This document shows, piece after piece, positions 15,405 to 25,164 of a DNA stretch of 64,000 nt. Every line of letters begins with the position of its first letter. The first letter of the stretch is position 1. The notes under the pieces were generated by a model, which saw only the letters and a program-made list of their open reading frames with translations, was not told where the DNA came from and did not search any database. The stretch is from positions 62,001 through 126,000 of the forward strand of contig NZ_JAYKTS010000005.1 of the NCBI RefSeq assembly GCF_037024155.1, read 5' to 3'. A program made the translations under genes and the position numbers. Origin of the DNA: Bacillus sp. 2205SS5-2 (GTDB taxonomy: Bacteria; Bacillota; Bacilli; Bacillales; Bacillaceae_K).

Positions 15405-17264
15405 TTAACAATATTCACAAAATTCAAGCTCACGTTTTAATTCATCAACATATTCCTTTGAACCGGTCACGATTAAACGATCATTAATATGCAACTCTGT
15501 ATCTCCATGAGGCACAATTGAATCTTTTCCTCGGAAGATTCGAACAAAAATAACATCCCCAGCAAAAGGAAATTTACGGAGAGACATTCCTTCAAATTGA
15601 ATATTCATCATTTTGATTTCATATAATGACGTCTCTTGGTTGGTAAAAATATTCATTACCGATGGTGACTCAATCAGTGCTCGTAATAAAGCTTTTGTCG
15701 ATAAAAAGACGGAGAATACTTCAATTCCCTGATCTCTTAACTCATCTTCTAAGTCTGGACTTTCTACTCTGACAATTACGCGATCTACGCCTTTTTGCTT
15801 TGCAGATACCGCTAGCAATGCATTGGCTTCATCATCTCCAGTCGAGATGACAACAATATCAGCGGCAAACACACCATGTGAATTTAAGGTACTCACATCA
15901 AAATCTTCCACTTCTTGAATCTCAAATAAAGAATCTGATATATTCCCGTCTACTTTATTTAGCTTGCGGTGATACAATACCGGATCATAAAGAGAGGATT
16001 TCAATTCCCTTGAGACTGGCATTGTTAATTGATTTGCTCCGATAAATGCAACGCGTAACTGTTTTTCTTGGACGCTTTCTTTTGGAAATAGCTTCTTAAA
16101 GAAAATGGGTGTAACAACACAGGTTATGACTGCAACCAATATTAATGTCCCACTCATTTCAGGTGTAATCATATCTATTCTCTCAGCAATTTTTGCAGCG
16201 GCAATGACCAAGGATAAAGTAGATGTTAACAAAAAAGCTGATGATAACACCGTTTTTTGGTCGTACCAAATGCGTAGTAAATAGACTGGGATAAGCTTCG
16301 ATAGAAAAAACGCTGCAAGTAACAATGGGATGAGTAAGAGCATTTTTTCATTTGATAATAGGGACCACAAGTCCAACTCTACGCCAATCATTACGAAGAA
16401 AATCGGAATTAAAAATCCGTATCCGAAAGAATCTAAATTATGCATTAGCTCTTGGTTTGGTGCTAACAAGGCGACAAGTACCCCCGCCAAAAACGCTCCT
16501 AAAATATTCTCTGCTCCGACGCTTTCAGATAAGGCCACTAGGACAATAATTAAAGTAAATATCGCTCTTGTCCCAATTTGTACAGTTCCTGTAGCCAGGC
16601 TTTTCAACAATGGTAAGTCTTTAAAACGTTTCCCCATGAAGTATAGCAAGATTCCAACTGCAAATAACACGAGCAGCAACCACATATTTCCGTGACCTTC
16701 ACCATAAATGGAGACAAAAACAGCCAATAAGATCATCGTTGCTAAGTCAGCGATTACTGCAATAAGAAGAATTGTCTGACCAATAGGACTTTTCGAGATA
16801 TTCGCCTCTTTAAGAGTTGGAACTACAATTCCCAATGAAATTGTTGAAATGATCAAGGTCATCAAAAAGGCATTGTCGATCAGGCCAGCAAATACAAATA
16901 GATAGCTTAATCCTAAAGACACAATGAAAATCCCTACAAATACCATGGTAGACACAAACAGTCTATTGGGCTCGTCTTTGCCATTGGATAACTTCTTCTT
17001 CGTATGTTCTCCAGAGAATGTAGAGAAATCAATCTCAAGACCACTTAAGAACATCAAAAAAATAAATCCAAGTGTAGAGAGAGTTTCAAGCCACATGTCC
17101 GGCTGAACAACATCCAGCCCACTTTTACCAATAATCAATCCCATTATGATTTCTGCGATGACGACGGGAATAAAGTTTAGCTTTAAGCGATGTAATAATA
17201 TTGGTGTAACAAAAGCGATAATAATTACGATAACTAAGGAAGTGAGGGATGCATGATGTTCCAT
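15405..17264 (-). CDS. yjbQ: CPA2 family monovalent cation:proton antiporter with TrkA domains (YjbQ)
   Basis: 619 residues. About 13 membrane helices (residues 1-400) of the Na+/H+ exchanger fold, including LGIVVPTLKEANISK and GAFLAGVLVALL, then a cytoplasmic TrkA-N nucleotide-binding-like domain (VAFIGANQLTMP, the glycine motif is degenerate) and a C-terminal TrkA-C domain. Such proteins exchange K+ or Na+ for protons and help pH and K+ homeostasis. Length and position match B. subtilis YjbQ. ATG follows GGGGAGAAGG. Twenty-one bases downstream of mgtE, probably one transcript. Confidence 0.88.
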   Translation of the reverse strand: MEHHASLTSLVIVIIIAFVTPILLHRLKLNFIPVVIAEIIMGLIIGKSGLDVVQPDMWLETLSTLGFIFLMFLSGLEIDFSTFSGEHTKKKLSNGKDEPNRLFVSTMVFVGIFIVSLGLSYLFVFAGLIDNAFLMTLIISTISLGIVVPTLKEANISKSPIGQTILLIAVIADLATMILLAVFVSIYGEGHGNMWLLLVLFAVGILLYFMGKRFKDLPLLKSLATGTVQIGTRAIFTLIIVLVALSESVGAENILGAFLAGVLVALLAPNQELMHNLDSFGYGFLIPIFFVMIGVELDLWSLLSNEKMLLLIPLLLAAFFLSKLIPVYLLRIWYDQKTVLSSAFLLTSTLSLVIAAAKIAERIDMITPEMSGTLILVAVITCVVTPIFFKKLFPKESVQEKQLRVAFIGANQLTMPVSRELKSSLYDPVLYHRKLNKVDGNISDSLFEIQEVEDFDVSTLNSHGVFAADIVVISTGDDEANALLAVSAKQKGVDRVIVRVESPDLEDELRDQGIEVFSVFLSTKALLRALIESPSVMNIFTNQETSLYEIKMMNIQFEGMSLRKFPFAGDVIFVRIFRGKDSIVPHGDTELHINDRLIVTGSKEYVDELKRELEFCEYC

Positions 17265-17285
17265 TATCCTTCTCCCCTTTCTTTC

Positions 17286-18665
17286 TTATATTAGATAGCT
17301 CATAAATATTGTTGCGATACCAAAATAGATAAAAATAGAAATAATGTCATTGATGGTGGTAATAAACGGTCCAGAGGCAACCGCAGGATCCACTTTTAAC
17401 TTATGCATTAAAAGTGGAACTAATGAACCAGCCAACGTTGCTACAAACAACGACACAAGTACAGAGATTCCAACAAGAATGCCTAAGTAGATATCTTTTT
17501 GCCAAATCGATACTGATAGAAAAAGCAAAACACCACAACAAACACCTGTAATAATTCCGGTCCCTGCTTCTCTTTTAACAAGCTGCCATTTACTCTCTTT
17601 ATCCGACTCACCCGTTGCGATGCCTCTGACAGAAACAGCTAGTGCCTGTGTCCCAGTATTTCCAGCCATACCTGCAATTAATGGGATAAATACTGCTAAT
17701 ATGGCTACTTTGTTCAGCGTTTCTTCAAACCTTGAAATTAAGTTTGCAGTAACTAACCCTAAAAACAGCAAGATAATTAACCAAGGCAATCTTTTTTTCG
17801 CCGCACTAATCGCATTTCGATCCCCCGTATCCATATCGGACACACCTGCTAATTTTGAATAATCATCAGAGGCTTCTTCTTCCATTACATCCATAATATC
17901 GTCTACTGTGATGATTCCGAGAAGATGATTTTGAAAATCCACAACGGGGAGTGCTAAGAAATCATAATCCCTCATTATACGTGCAACAGACTCTTGATTT
18001 TCCCCAACTGAAACGGAAACTACTCTGTCACTCATCACTTCAGATACCATCAAATCATCATGACTGACGATTAAATCTCGTAAAGAAATGACACCAACTA
18101 AATGTTTCTCTTCATCAATAACAAACACATAATAAATGATTTCAGCATTTGGAGCTTCATTCTTTAAAATATACATAGCTGAACGAATCGTTTGGTTGGC
18201 TGAAATGGCAATAAACTCCGTCGTCATGATACTACCAGCTGTATACTCCTCGTAGTGCAAAAGGTCTTTTATTTCTTGAGCAGATTCATCATCCATGATG
18301 GTTAAATAACTAACCACTTGATCTTTTTCAAGTTCATTTAAAACGTCCACTGCATCATCTGCATACATATGTGACAACATATCTGCAGCATACTGTGGAC
18401 TCATTTCTGCTAACAAACTTTCATATTCGTTTTGTTCTAGCTCCAGATGTTCAAACACTTCAGCCATTTCAAGAGGTGACAAATAAAGGTACATATAGAG
18501 ACGCAATTTTTTTTCTGTCAATAAGTAGAATTTTGCTTGGTCATAAGGATGAAGCTCCATATATTCTGCTCTAAATGTGTCTATATCATCCTGTAATAAA
18601 GCAGTATACAAAAGCTCTTTATCAATGAACGAGCCACTTGTATTTTCTTCTGTTAGATCTACCAT
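17286..18665 (-). CDS. mgtE: Magnesium transporter MgtE
   Basis: 459 residues. Order of domains: N-terminal helical MgtE_N (about 25-130) with repeated MxxxxAxxxxxxL turns, two CBS domains (about 135-260), then five membrane helices including GNTGTQALAVSVRGIATG, the conserved pore-lining signature. Homodimeric Mg2+ channel gated by cytosolic Mg2+ through the CBS pair. RBS GAAAGGAG. No M-box magnesium riboswitch can be made out in the leader, unlike B. subtilis ykoK/mgtE, so it may be a housekeeping copy. Confidence 0.95.
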   Translation of the reverse strand: MVDLTEENTSGSFIDKELLYTALLQDDIDTFRAEYMELHPYDQAKFYLLTEKKLRLYMYLYLSPLEMAEVFEHLELEQNEYESLLAEMSPQYAADMLSHMYADDAVDVLNELEKDQVVSYLTIMDDESAQEIKDLLHYEEYTAGSIMTTEFIAISANQTIRSAMYILKNEAPNAEIIYYVFVIDEEKHLVGVISLRDLIVSHDDLMVSEVMSDRVVSVSVGENQESVARIMRDYDFLALPVVDFQNHLLGIITVDDIMDVMEEEASDDYSKLAGVSDMDTGDRNAISAAKKRLPWLIILLFLGLVTANLISRFEETLNKVAILAVFIPLIAGMAGNTGTQALAVSVRGIATGESDKESKWQLVKREAGTGIITGVCCGVLLFLSVSIWQKDIYLGILVGISVLVSLFVATLAGSLVPLLMHKLKVDPAVASGPFITTINDIISIFIYFGIATIFMSYLI

Positions 18666-18863
18666 TTTATATACTCCTTTCGGGGCTGCACCATGATACC
18701 TTTACAAACTGGCTCTACTATCACTTTTTCATACCATACTATTTCCATCTTTGTATTCTTTTCAATAGAATATAGTGCCAGTAAGTACCCGATTGGTTCT
18801 ACTCACCATCTTAAAGTGGGGCTTTTTTGGAATTAAATGTTACTATATCATTAAATTATCGGT

Positions 18864-18920
18864 GGAACCCCTTGTATTAGTATTGATTTCGTTTTAATAA
18901 ATACTAATACAAGGGATTCC
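18864..18920. repeat. 21-bp inverted repeat of unknown role between mgtE and prpE
   Basis: GGAACCCCTTGTATTAGTAT... (18864-18884) pairs with 18900-18920 with one mismatch across a 15-nt loop. No T-run follows on either strand, so it is not a standard terminator. It is the only clear structure in the 18666-19100 gap. Confidence 0.75.
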
Positions 18921-19100
18921 ATAACAATCTTTTTACGGTATCTACCCGACTCCGAAAACAGCCTTTGCTGAAGACCGCATCTCAAGATGACAGTTTCACC
19001 TTATACTAGCAAATCTTTTTGCATTTGTCCTGTTATTCCTCTCAACAATGGGTATTGTAATGAAGAAGGCATTCCATAGGTTGAAAGAGGGTGGTATTGG

Positions 19101-19850
19101 ATGAAAATTGATGTAATTGGTGATATTCATGGTTGTTATAATGAATTTGAACAACTAACCATAGAATTAGGGTACTCATGGAAAAATGGGATTCCGCTTC
19201 ACTCTGAACGAAAACTTGCTTTTGTCGGCGATCTCACGGATCGTGGCCCCTCGTCCTTAAAGGTGATTCATACTGTATATCAACTTTGGAAAGCAAAAGC
19301 TGCTTTCTATGCTCCTGGAAATCATTGCAATAAATTATACCGATATTTTTCAGGTAATCCTATAAAAATTATCCACGGACTAGAAACGACAACCGCAGAG
19401 TTAGCATCATTCACAACTCAAGAACAAGACAAATATCGATCTATGTTCATAGAATTATATGAACAAAATCCTCTTTATCAAGTGCTTGATAACGGTCGGT
19501 TAGTAATTGCCCATGCCGGTATTAATGAATCAGACATTGGAAGGAATACAAAATCAGTAAAAACGTTTGTTTTATACGGTGACATCACGGGTGAAAAAAA
19601 TTCTGATGGGACCCCTGTCCGACGAGATTGGGCCAAAAATTACGAAGGAAGTGCTTGGATAGTGTATGGTCATACACCCGTGAAAATACCTAGATATGTA
19701 AATAAAACAGTAAACATTGATACAGGGGCCGTCTTCGGAGGAAAACTAACCGCTTTTCGCTATCCGGAGCTAAAAACGGTTAGCGTCCAGTCATCCATGC
19801 CTTATGTGCCAGAAAAATTTAAAGATTATAATGAAAAAAGCCGGGAATAA
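19101..19850 (+). CDS. prpE: Bis(5'-nucleosyl)-tetraphosphatase PrpE
   Basis: 249 residues. Calcineurin-like phosphoesterase with all metal motifs: GDIHG (7-11), [15 protein letters not shown] and IAHAGI, then VYGHTPV. B. subtilis PrpE (YjbP) hydrolyses Ap4A asymmetrically and also dephosphorylates phosphotyrosine, and is needed for normal spore germination. Monocistronic; convergent with the pseudouridine synthase gene, sharing a terminator that contains its stop codon. Confidence 0.95.
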   Translation: MKIDVIGDIHGCYNEFEQLTIELGYSWKNGIPLHSERKLAFVGDLTDRGPSSLKVIHTVYQLWKAKAAFYAPGNHCNKLYRYFSGNPIKIIHGLETTTAELASFTTQEQDKYRSMFIELYEQNPLYQVLDNGRLVIAHAGINESDIGRNTKSVKTFVLYGDITGEKNSDGTPVRRDWAKNYEGSAWIVYGHTPVKIPRYVNKTVNIDTGAVFGGKLTAFRYPELKTVSVQSSMPYVPEKFKDYNEKSRE

Positions 19851-19863
19851 TACGGCTTTTTTC
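19833..19863. terminator. Bidirectional terminator shared by prpE and yjbO
   Basis: GAAAAAAGCCG (19833-19843) / CGGCTTTTTTC (19853-19863). The prpE stop codon lies in the loop and the yjbO stop overlaps the right arm, so both convergent genes end inside a single hairpin. Confidence 0.9.
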
Positions 19864-20755
19864 ATTTAAATATAAGAGAATTCATATCAGAAGGAAGACT
19901 TATTGTGAAGGTCAGTTCTTTTTGAAAAATTGGATGATAAAAGGTTAGTTCTTTAGAGTGAAGGGCTTGCCTATGAATATCCTCTTTCTTTCCACCATAT
20001 AAATCATCTCCAAGTAGCGGATGTCCGATATAACTCATATGTACGCGAATCTGATGTGTTCGTCCTGTACTCAACGTTAACGAGACATGAGCATAACTGT
20101 TAAACTGGGATAGGAGATGGTACTTAGTACAAGAGAACTGTCCATCTTGCCGTACTTCCCTTTCAATGATGCTAGAATCCTTTCTACCAATAGGCGCTTG
20201 AATTATCCCATTTGGCTTTGATAACTTCCCCTGTACGAGAGCTTCGTATTTTCTTGTGATATGCCCATTCTGCTGACATTTACCTAACAATGAATGTACA
20301 TAGCTATGCTTAGCAATTAATAGTAGACCAGAAGTATTACGATCCAATCTTGTTACGATATGAATTGTGCCGTTGATTTTTTTTTTGTCATAATAGTGTA
20401 TGAGACCATTTGCTAAACTTCCAGAAGGGTGTTCCCTTGAAGGGATGGTGTTCATAAAAGGTGGTTTGTTAACAACCAGCAAATGTTCATCCTCATAAAT
20501 AATTTCAAGGGGTAGTTCTTCAGGGATTAACTTCGCACTTCTCACTTCACTTGGGAATGTGAGAGAAAGAGTATCGCCGCACTTTAACTTGTAGCGTACA
20601 TCTTCCTCTTCTCCATTCACCTCAATTTTCCCACCTGAAAATTTAATAGCCGTTAAGGCTCGTTTGGATATTCCTTTTTCTATTAAGAAAGAACGAAGTA
20701 TATTCTCATCATCATTCTCGCAAACAACCCATGATAATTGGTAGTTTTCTTTCAA
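19862..20755 (-). CDS. yjbO: RluA family RNA pseudouridine synthase (YjbO)
   Basis: 297 residues. N-terminal S4-like RNA-binding segment (GISKRALTAIKFSGGKIEVNG) then the pseudouridine synthase domain with the catalytic-aspartate motif IVTRLDRNTSGLLLIAK and the STGRTHQIRVHM motif. Converts uridines in rRNA (or tRNA) to pseudouridine. Last gene of the sasB-nadF-yjbO operon, 15 bp after nadF; same order as B. subtilis yjbM-yjbN-yjbO. Its exact target uridine is not known from sequence. Confidence 0.92.
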   Translation of the reverse strand: MKENYQLSWVVCENDDENILRSFLIEKGISKRALTAIKFSGGKIEVNGEEEDVRYKLKCGDTLSLTFPSEVRSAKLIPEELPLEIIYEDEHLLVVNKPPFMNTIPSREHPSGSLANGLIHYYDKKKINGTIHIVTRLDRNTSGLLLIAKHSYVHSLLGKCQQNGHITRKYEALVQGKLSKPNGIIQAPIGRKDSSIIEREVRQDGQFSCTKYHLLSQFNSYAHVSLTLSTGRTHQIRVHMSYIGHPLLGDDLYGGKKEDIHRQALHSKELTFYHPIFQKELTFTISLPSDMNSLIFK

Positions 20756-20770
20756 CCTATACTCTCCTTC

Positions 20771-21568
20771 TTACTCTTCAGCAATAAATGAGTCATGAAC
20801 TCGCTTCCAAAATGGAAATGGGCGGAACCGGGCAAATCGTATTTTTTCATCTGCTACTCGATACTGAATCGATTTCACATCTTTATGAAGCAAGGTCAAA
20901 TGATCAATCGTGATTAGAAAATCTGGTTCATTAACTGGCTTAAGCATGCAGGTATGATGAGCCGGTAAAATAAGCGGTGAACCTACCGTACGGAATACAC
21001 GATTGTTAATTGAAGCCATCTCCGCTAGTTGAATGGCTGGGAGTGAAGGGTGAATGATAGCTCCACCTAACGCTTTATTATAAGCGGTGCTACCTGAAGG
21101 TGTTGACACACAAAGTCCATCTCCTCTAAACCGCTCAAAGTGTTGTCCCCGAATTTCAACATCCATAACTAATGTTCCTTCAACACTTTTCACTGTAGCT
21201 TCATTTAGAGCCAGGTACCTAGTTTCTCTTCCGCCATGTTGATACCGTATTATCGTCTCAAGTAATGGATAGTCAATGATTTGATACGGAGTTTTGGCGA
21301 TAGCAATGACAAGTTTCTCAATTTCTTCTGGCACCCAATCGGCATAAAAGCCGAGATGCCCTGTATGAACTCCTACAAAAGCCGTTTGGTCTAATCGTGA
21401 GCTGTAGCGATGAAAGGCATAAAGCAACGTTCCGTCCCCACCTACTGAAATAACAATATCAGGTTGCTCTTCATCAAATTCCAAGTCAAAATCGAGTAAG
21501 TAGGATTTCATTTTATGCATTAATGTATTCGATTTTTGATCCCCTTTGGTCGTAATGGCGAATTTCAT
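20771..21568 (-). CDS. nadF: NAD kinase
   Basis: 265 residues. Phosphorylates NAD to NADP using ATP or polyphosphate. Family hallmarks: VGGDGTLL (residues 42-49) for the diphosphate loop, ALNEATVK, and the glycine-rich [19 protein letters not shown]. Length matches B. subtilis NadF/PpnKA (YjbN, 266). Starts 40 bp after the sasB stop and precedes yjbO, forming one operon. Cytoplasmic. Confidence 0.96.
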   Translation of the reverse strand: MKFAITTKGDQKSNTLMHKMKSYLLDFDLEFDEEQPDIVISVGGDGTLLYAFHRYSSRLDQTAFVGVHTGHLGFYADWVPEEIEKLVIAIAKTPYQIIDYPLLETIIRYQHGGRETRYLALNEATVKSVEGTLVMDVEIRGQHFERFRGDGLCVSTPSGSTAYNKALGGAIIHPSLPAIQLAEMASINNRVFRTVGSPLILPAHHTCMLKPVNEPDFLITIDHLTLLHKDVKSIQYRVADEKIRFARFRPFPFWKRVHDSFIAEE

Positions 21569-21607
21569 TCAATACACCCTTTTCCATAAGATCTGTTTTT
21601 TTTTGCA

Positions 21608-22252
21608 TTATTTTGCATTTCGTTCATCGGTAGAATTTTCCTTTTTCTTAGAGAAGAAGGCTTGAGCTTCTTGAATTTCTTCCCGAATCAACGACATTTC
21701 TTCATCTAGTCGAAAAGCAGCTTCAGCGGCTCTTTGCAATCTTTTTTCAATCTCTTTTGGAAAACGTCCTCGATACTTATAGTTTAGAGAATGTTCAATT
21801 GTTGCCCAAAAATTCATGGATAATGTTCGAATTTGCACTTCCGCTAATAATCGTTTTTCTCCATAAATAGTTTGAACAGGGTATTCGATGACCACATGAT
21901 AAGAACGGTAACCACTAGGTTTTTTGAAGGAAATATAATCTCGCTCTTCAATAATCTTAAAATCTTTCCGAATTCTCAGCAGTTCAACTACTACATGAAT
22001 GTCATCCACGAACTGACACATCATTCTAACTCCGGCTATATCTTGCATTTCAGTTTCTAAATTTTCTAGCTCAATATTTTTTTGATTGGCTTTATCTAAA
22101 ATACTAGCTATTGGTTTTACACGACCCGTTACAAATTCAATCGGGGTATGTGAATCTTCAAACTCAAATTGAGATCTCATTCCTTTTAACTTAATTTTCA
22201 ACTCATTGACCGCTTGTTTATAGGGTGCTAAAAATTGATCCCAATGTTTCAC
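21608..22252 (-). CDS. sasB: Small alarmone synthetase SasB (RelQ, YjbM)
   Basis: 214 residues. RelA/SpoT-type synthetase domain only (no hydrolase or TGS), making (p)ppGpp from ATP and GDP/GTP: HTPIEFVTGRVKPIASILDKA, DIAGVRMMCQFVDDI, KPSGYRSYHVVIEYP and EVQIRTLSMNFWATIEHSLNY (in parts) are all typical. The tetrameric enzyme is activated by pppGpp. GTG at 22252 is preferred because GAGGTGA is 6 nt upstream; a TTG two codons earlier is the alternative. First gene of the operon with nadF and yjbO. Confidence 0.94.
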   Translation of the reverse strand: MKHWDQFLAPYKQAVNELKIKLKGMRSQFEFEDSHTPIEFVTGRVKPIASILDKANQKNIELENLETEMQDIAGVRMMCQFVDDIHVVVELLRIRKDFKIIEERDYISFKKPSGYRSYHVVIEYPVQTIYGEKRLLAEVQIRTLSMNFWATIEHSLNYKYRGRFPKEIEKRLQRAAEAAFRLDEEMSLIREEIQEAQAFFSKKKENSTDERNAK

Positions 22253-22280
22253 CAACAATCACCTCGTTAAACCCAACATT

Positions 22281-22652
22281 CTATCTAATGAAATTTTCTT
22301 CAACTGCAAGAACAAATTCGTCTCCATAGTTACTATTTCCTTCAATATTCCCTACTAAATAGGTAAGTTCTTCTTCAATATTCGATAAAATTAATTCGGT
22401 TTCACCTGATGATGCGACTATCTTAAAGTTCTTATCAAGTGCATTTTTCAACTGTTCCCAAACGATTTTTGTTACATATATGTATACATAATCATCATTA
22501 TCTTCTGCTAAATAAACAAAAGAAAATTGATCAGAATCGACAATCACTTGCTCGGTTGCTTTTAAAGCATTGAAGTCAACCTCTTCTTTACTATATAAAA
22601 TTAATTGTTGATCCTTGATTTCAGCACTCGTTAAATGAATTTTTTTCCTCAT
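22281..22652 (-). CDS. yjbL: UPF0738 family protein (YjbL)
   Basis: 123 residues, B. subtilis YjbL 122. Mostly beta-strand, acidic, no signal or membrane segment; function unknown. ATG at 22652 (MRKKIHLTSAEIKDQQ) with GGGAGGAG upstream. The frame stays open 31 codons further upstream only because it enters block repeat C. Precedes sasB by 28 bp and may be cotranscribed. Confidence 0.88.
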   Translation of the reverse strand: MRKKIHLTSAEIKDQQLILYSKEEVDFNALKATEQVIVDSDQFSFVYLAEDNDDYVYIYVTKIVWEQLKNALDKNFKIVASSGETELILSNIEEELTYLVGNIEGNSNYGDEFVLAVEENFIR

Positions 22653-22710
22653 TTTTCTAATTCTCCTCCCAAACAGTAAATCCACCACTATTCTACCATA
22701 AAAACCAATG

Positions 22711-22862
22711 AAATGCGGAAGTGGCTGCCCTGCGGCGGCAGGCAAATGAAGAACTCGGAGGTGATGCCTGCATCGCTGGAGGGTTATTCATTTGACCCCG
22801 AGCCGCAAGCACTGCAACTGGATCAAGAAATGCGGAAGTGGCTGCTCTGAGGCGGCAGGCAT
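22711..22862 (+). repeat. Block repeat C, copy 2 (two partial units)
   Basis: AAATGCGGAAGTGGCTG occurs at 22711-22727 and again at 22828-22844, each followed by a GGCGGCAGGC segment, so the block is a roughly 117-bp unit plus the start of a second unit. CCCCGAGCCGCAAGC links it to copy 1. Located between divergent yjbL and yjbK. Confidence 0.8.
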
Positions 22863-22971
22863 TTTATTTAGGGGCATAAATTGTTTTTTTCTGTTTTTAG
22901 GCAGAGTTTCTTTTCCGGTAAATTTACCTTATATTTAAATGAGGTATGTTACATAGAAAGGAAGTTGTATA

Positions 22972-23556
22972 ATGAATCAAGAAATTGAAATAGAATACAA
23001 AAATTTATTAGACGAACAGGAATTTAATCTACTCTTACGTCATTTTTCTGTATCTGATGAACAATTTTCAACTCAAGAAAATTTCTACTTTGACACAGAA
23101 GACTACTTTTTAAAGGAAAAAGGGTGTGCTATACGAATTCGGACAAAGAATCATCAGCATATTCTCACTTTAAAACAACCATTAGAAGTAGGCATACTTG
23201 AAACCCATCAACCACTGACAAACGAAGAAAAAGAAAAAATGCTTGATTATGGTCTTATACCACAAGGCCAAGTGAAAGAAGCATTAGAATCGATTTCTCT
23301 GCCACTTGATAGTTTTACATATTTTGGTTCATTACAAACGAAACGAGCGCAAGTAAACTATAAAAGAGGAACCTTATTTTTCGATCAAAGTCATTATCTG
23401 TCCAAAATTGATTATGAAGTTGAATATGAAGTTCAAGATCCTGAAGAAGGAAAAACTGTTTTCCTCACACTTTTAAGAGAATTAAATATTCCGACACGCC
23501 AAACCCATAATAAAATTAAACGATTTTTTCTCGCAAAAATAAAAAAACAACTGTAA
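22972..23556 (+). CDS. yjbK: CYTH domain protein (YjbK)
   Basis: 194 residues forming the CYTH/triphosphate-tunnel fold. The signature ExExK is at residues 6-10 (EIEYK) and charged strands such as AIRIRTKNHQHILTLKQP and KIDYEVEYEV supply the tunnel. Related to ThiTPase, tripolyphosphatases and class IV adenylate cyclases; the reaction of YjbK is not settled. ATG preceded by AAAGGAAG. Fourteen bases before cwlQ, likely cotranscribed. Confidence 0.92.
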   Translation: MNQEIEIEYKNLLDEQEFNLLLRHFSVSDEQFSTQENFYFDTEDYFLKEKGCAIRIRTKNHQHILTLKQPLEVGILETHQPLTNEEKEKMLDYGLIPQGQVKEALESISLPLDSFTYFGSLQTKRAQVNYKRGTLFFDQSHYLSKIDYEVEYEVQDPEEGKTVFLTLLRELNIPTRQTHNKIKRFFLAKIKKQL

Positions 23557-23569
23557 AGAGGAGCTATCT

Positions 23570-24187
23570 ATGAATATTCAAGCCATGAAAATAATGATGG
23601 AGCTTCAAGCGCTCAAAGGGTTCTCTTCACCAAATAGTTCTGCTAAGGACACTGCTAGTTTTGAAGACATATTATCATCCGCTCTGATGTCTTCAAATTC
23701 AGGACCTTCATCTCAGCAAACATTCGGTGCCGTATATAACCAACTACAGAATCTGAATAAACCTTTTGAATCAATTAACACAGCCGTAACGACGAGCAAA
23801 ATAACTTATTCTAAAGATTTTGACGAGCAAATCTCTCTAGCCTCCGCCAAGTATCACTTACCGGAGAAATTAATTGCCTCAGTCATAAAACAAGAATCTA
23901 ATTTTAATCCTAATGCGATTAGTTCAGCAGGTGCAACTGGTTTAATGCAGCTTATGCCTTCTACGGCAAGAGGTTTGGGCGTGACTAATTCTTTGGATCC
24001 GCAGCAAAGCATAATGGGTGGTAGTAAGTATTTACGTCAAATGCTGGACCGCTATGATCAAAACACTGAACTCGCTCTTGCTGCTTATAATGCTGGACCA
24101 GGTAATGTCGATAAATACGAGGGCATCCCCCCTTTTAAAGAAACACTTTCATATGTTAAAAAAGTCATGAACCATTATTTATCGTAA
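23570..24187 (+). CDS. cwlQ: Lytic transglycosylase CwlQ (YjbJ)
   Basis: 205 residues. Ser-rich N-terminal ~85 residues without an obvious signal peptide, then an SLT-type lysozyme-like domain: ASVIKQESNFNPNAIS (catalytic Glu), GATGLMQLMPSTARGLGV and AAYNAGPGNVDKY. B. subtilis CwlQ cuts peptidoglycan both as a muramidase and as a transglycosylase. Export would need a non-classical route or a missed signal. Strong terminator downstream. Confidence 0.92.
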   Translation: MNIQAMKIMMELQALKGFSSPNSSAKDTASFEDILSSALMSSNSGPSSQQTFGAVYNQLQNLNKPFESINTAVTTSKITYSKDFDEQISLASAKYHLPEKLIASVIKQESNFNPNAISSAGATGLMQLMPSTARGLGVTNSLDPQQSIMGGSKYLRQMLDRYDQNTELALAAYNAGPGNVDKYEGIPPFKETLSYVKKVMNHYLS

Positions 24188-24279
24188 TCGATAGTTAGAG
24201 CCCCCGCCTTGCCTAATTTCCCATCATAAATTAGGGGACCAATACATTGAGGAAATTGAACTTATTAATGAAAAAGAGC

Positions 24280-24336
24280 CATCAAATTTAAACGGGTGAG
24301 CAAAATTAGCTCACCCGTTTAAATTTGATGTTTTTT
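24280..24336 (+). terminator. Long terminator downstream of cwlQ
   Basis: Perfect 22-bp stem (24280-24301 / 24309-24330), loop of 7, then TTTTTT. Unusually long for a Rho-independent terminator. Ninety bases after the cwlQ stop. Confidence 0.9.
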
Positions 24337-24407
24337 CAGAATATTTGTTATTTATGTGTTAGTCGAGAAATTTTGACCTAACTTGGTTTCGGATCATCTT
24401 TTATTCA

Positions 24408-24570
24408 TGCTCTTTTCGCATACTATGTTGCTGTAACATACAAAAAAGGATAGAAACACTCTTTTCTTACCTCATTTCTGGTTTAAAATGATCCGAAATG
24501 ATGCCCGAAGTCATGCTCCATCACGAATTGAGGGCCAATTCGAAAAGCCACAATCTTTACAAAAACAGCC
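24408..24570 (+). mobile_element. MITE-like mobile repeat, subtype C
   Basis: 163 bp with family ends (GCTCTTTTCGCATAC at left, ACAAAAACAGCC at right) and an interior shared with 47104-47262 (GTAACATACAAAAAAGGATA; ATCACGAATTGAGGGC). Flanks TTTATTCA and CTTATTAA agree at 6 of 8 bases, a probable decayed target duplication. Lies in the 24188-24762 gap between cwlQ and yjbI. Confidence 0.85.
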
Positions 24571-24762
24571 CTTATTAATTATTTACATTCAATATCTGCT
24601 GAATAAAATGTCTACCCAAAATGATGAACTAATAGCAACAATGGATACAAAATGAGCCTTGAGTTAGAACTCTAATAATATAGGTATAAAGACGAGTTGT
24701 TTGTATTATGCTAGCACTGTTGCTAAAATAAAAATACATTCTAAGAAAAAGGAGCTTGTTAT

Positions 24763-25164
24763 ATGGTCGAGAAATTTACCTCGCCTTTTGATAGTATTGG
24801 CGAACAAAAACTCTCGATGCTCGTTGATGCTTTTTATTCACGAGTAAGCAGTCACCCTGAATTGTCTCCCATTTTTCCAAAAGACTTGACTGAGACAGCT
24901 AGGAAACAAAAACAGTTCTTAACTCAATACTTAGGTGGGCCAACTTTATATACAGATGAACATGGTCACCCAATGATGAGGGCAAGACATCTGCCTCATA
25001 CCATTACACCCTCCAGGGCAGAAGCGTGGATCGGATGCATGGCAGCTGCGATGGATGAAGTTGAACTTGATGAAACCATCAAAAAAGACTTTTTCTCAAG
25101 ACTTGCATTAACTGCCCATCATATGGTTAATAGCCCAGAACCGAAATCAGGTGAAGACCTTTGA
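24763..25164 (+). CDS. yjbI: Truncated haemoglobin YjbI
   Basis: 133 residues, 2-on-2 globin of group II. GGPTLYTDEHGHPMMRARHLPHTI contains the conserved proximal-side ARHLPH region with the haem-ligand histidine. Likely binds O2 or NO. Overlaps the start of spxH by 4 bp (TTGA), so the two are translationally coupled; in B. subtilis YjbI and YjbH are paired likewise and YjbI has been linked to protection of envelope proteins from oxidative damage. Confidence 0.94.
   Translation: MVEKFTSPFDSIGEQKLSMLVDAFYSRVSSHPELSPIFPKDLTETARKQKQFLTQYLGGPTLYTDEHGHPMMRARHLPHTITPSRAEAWIGCMAAAMDEVELDETIKKDFFSRLALTAHHMVNSPEPKSGEDL

Noticed and set aside
18666-18860. M-box magnesium riboswitch upstream of mgtE
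   Set aside because: None of the conserved M-box segments could be recognised.
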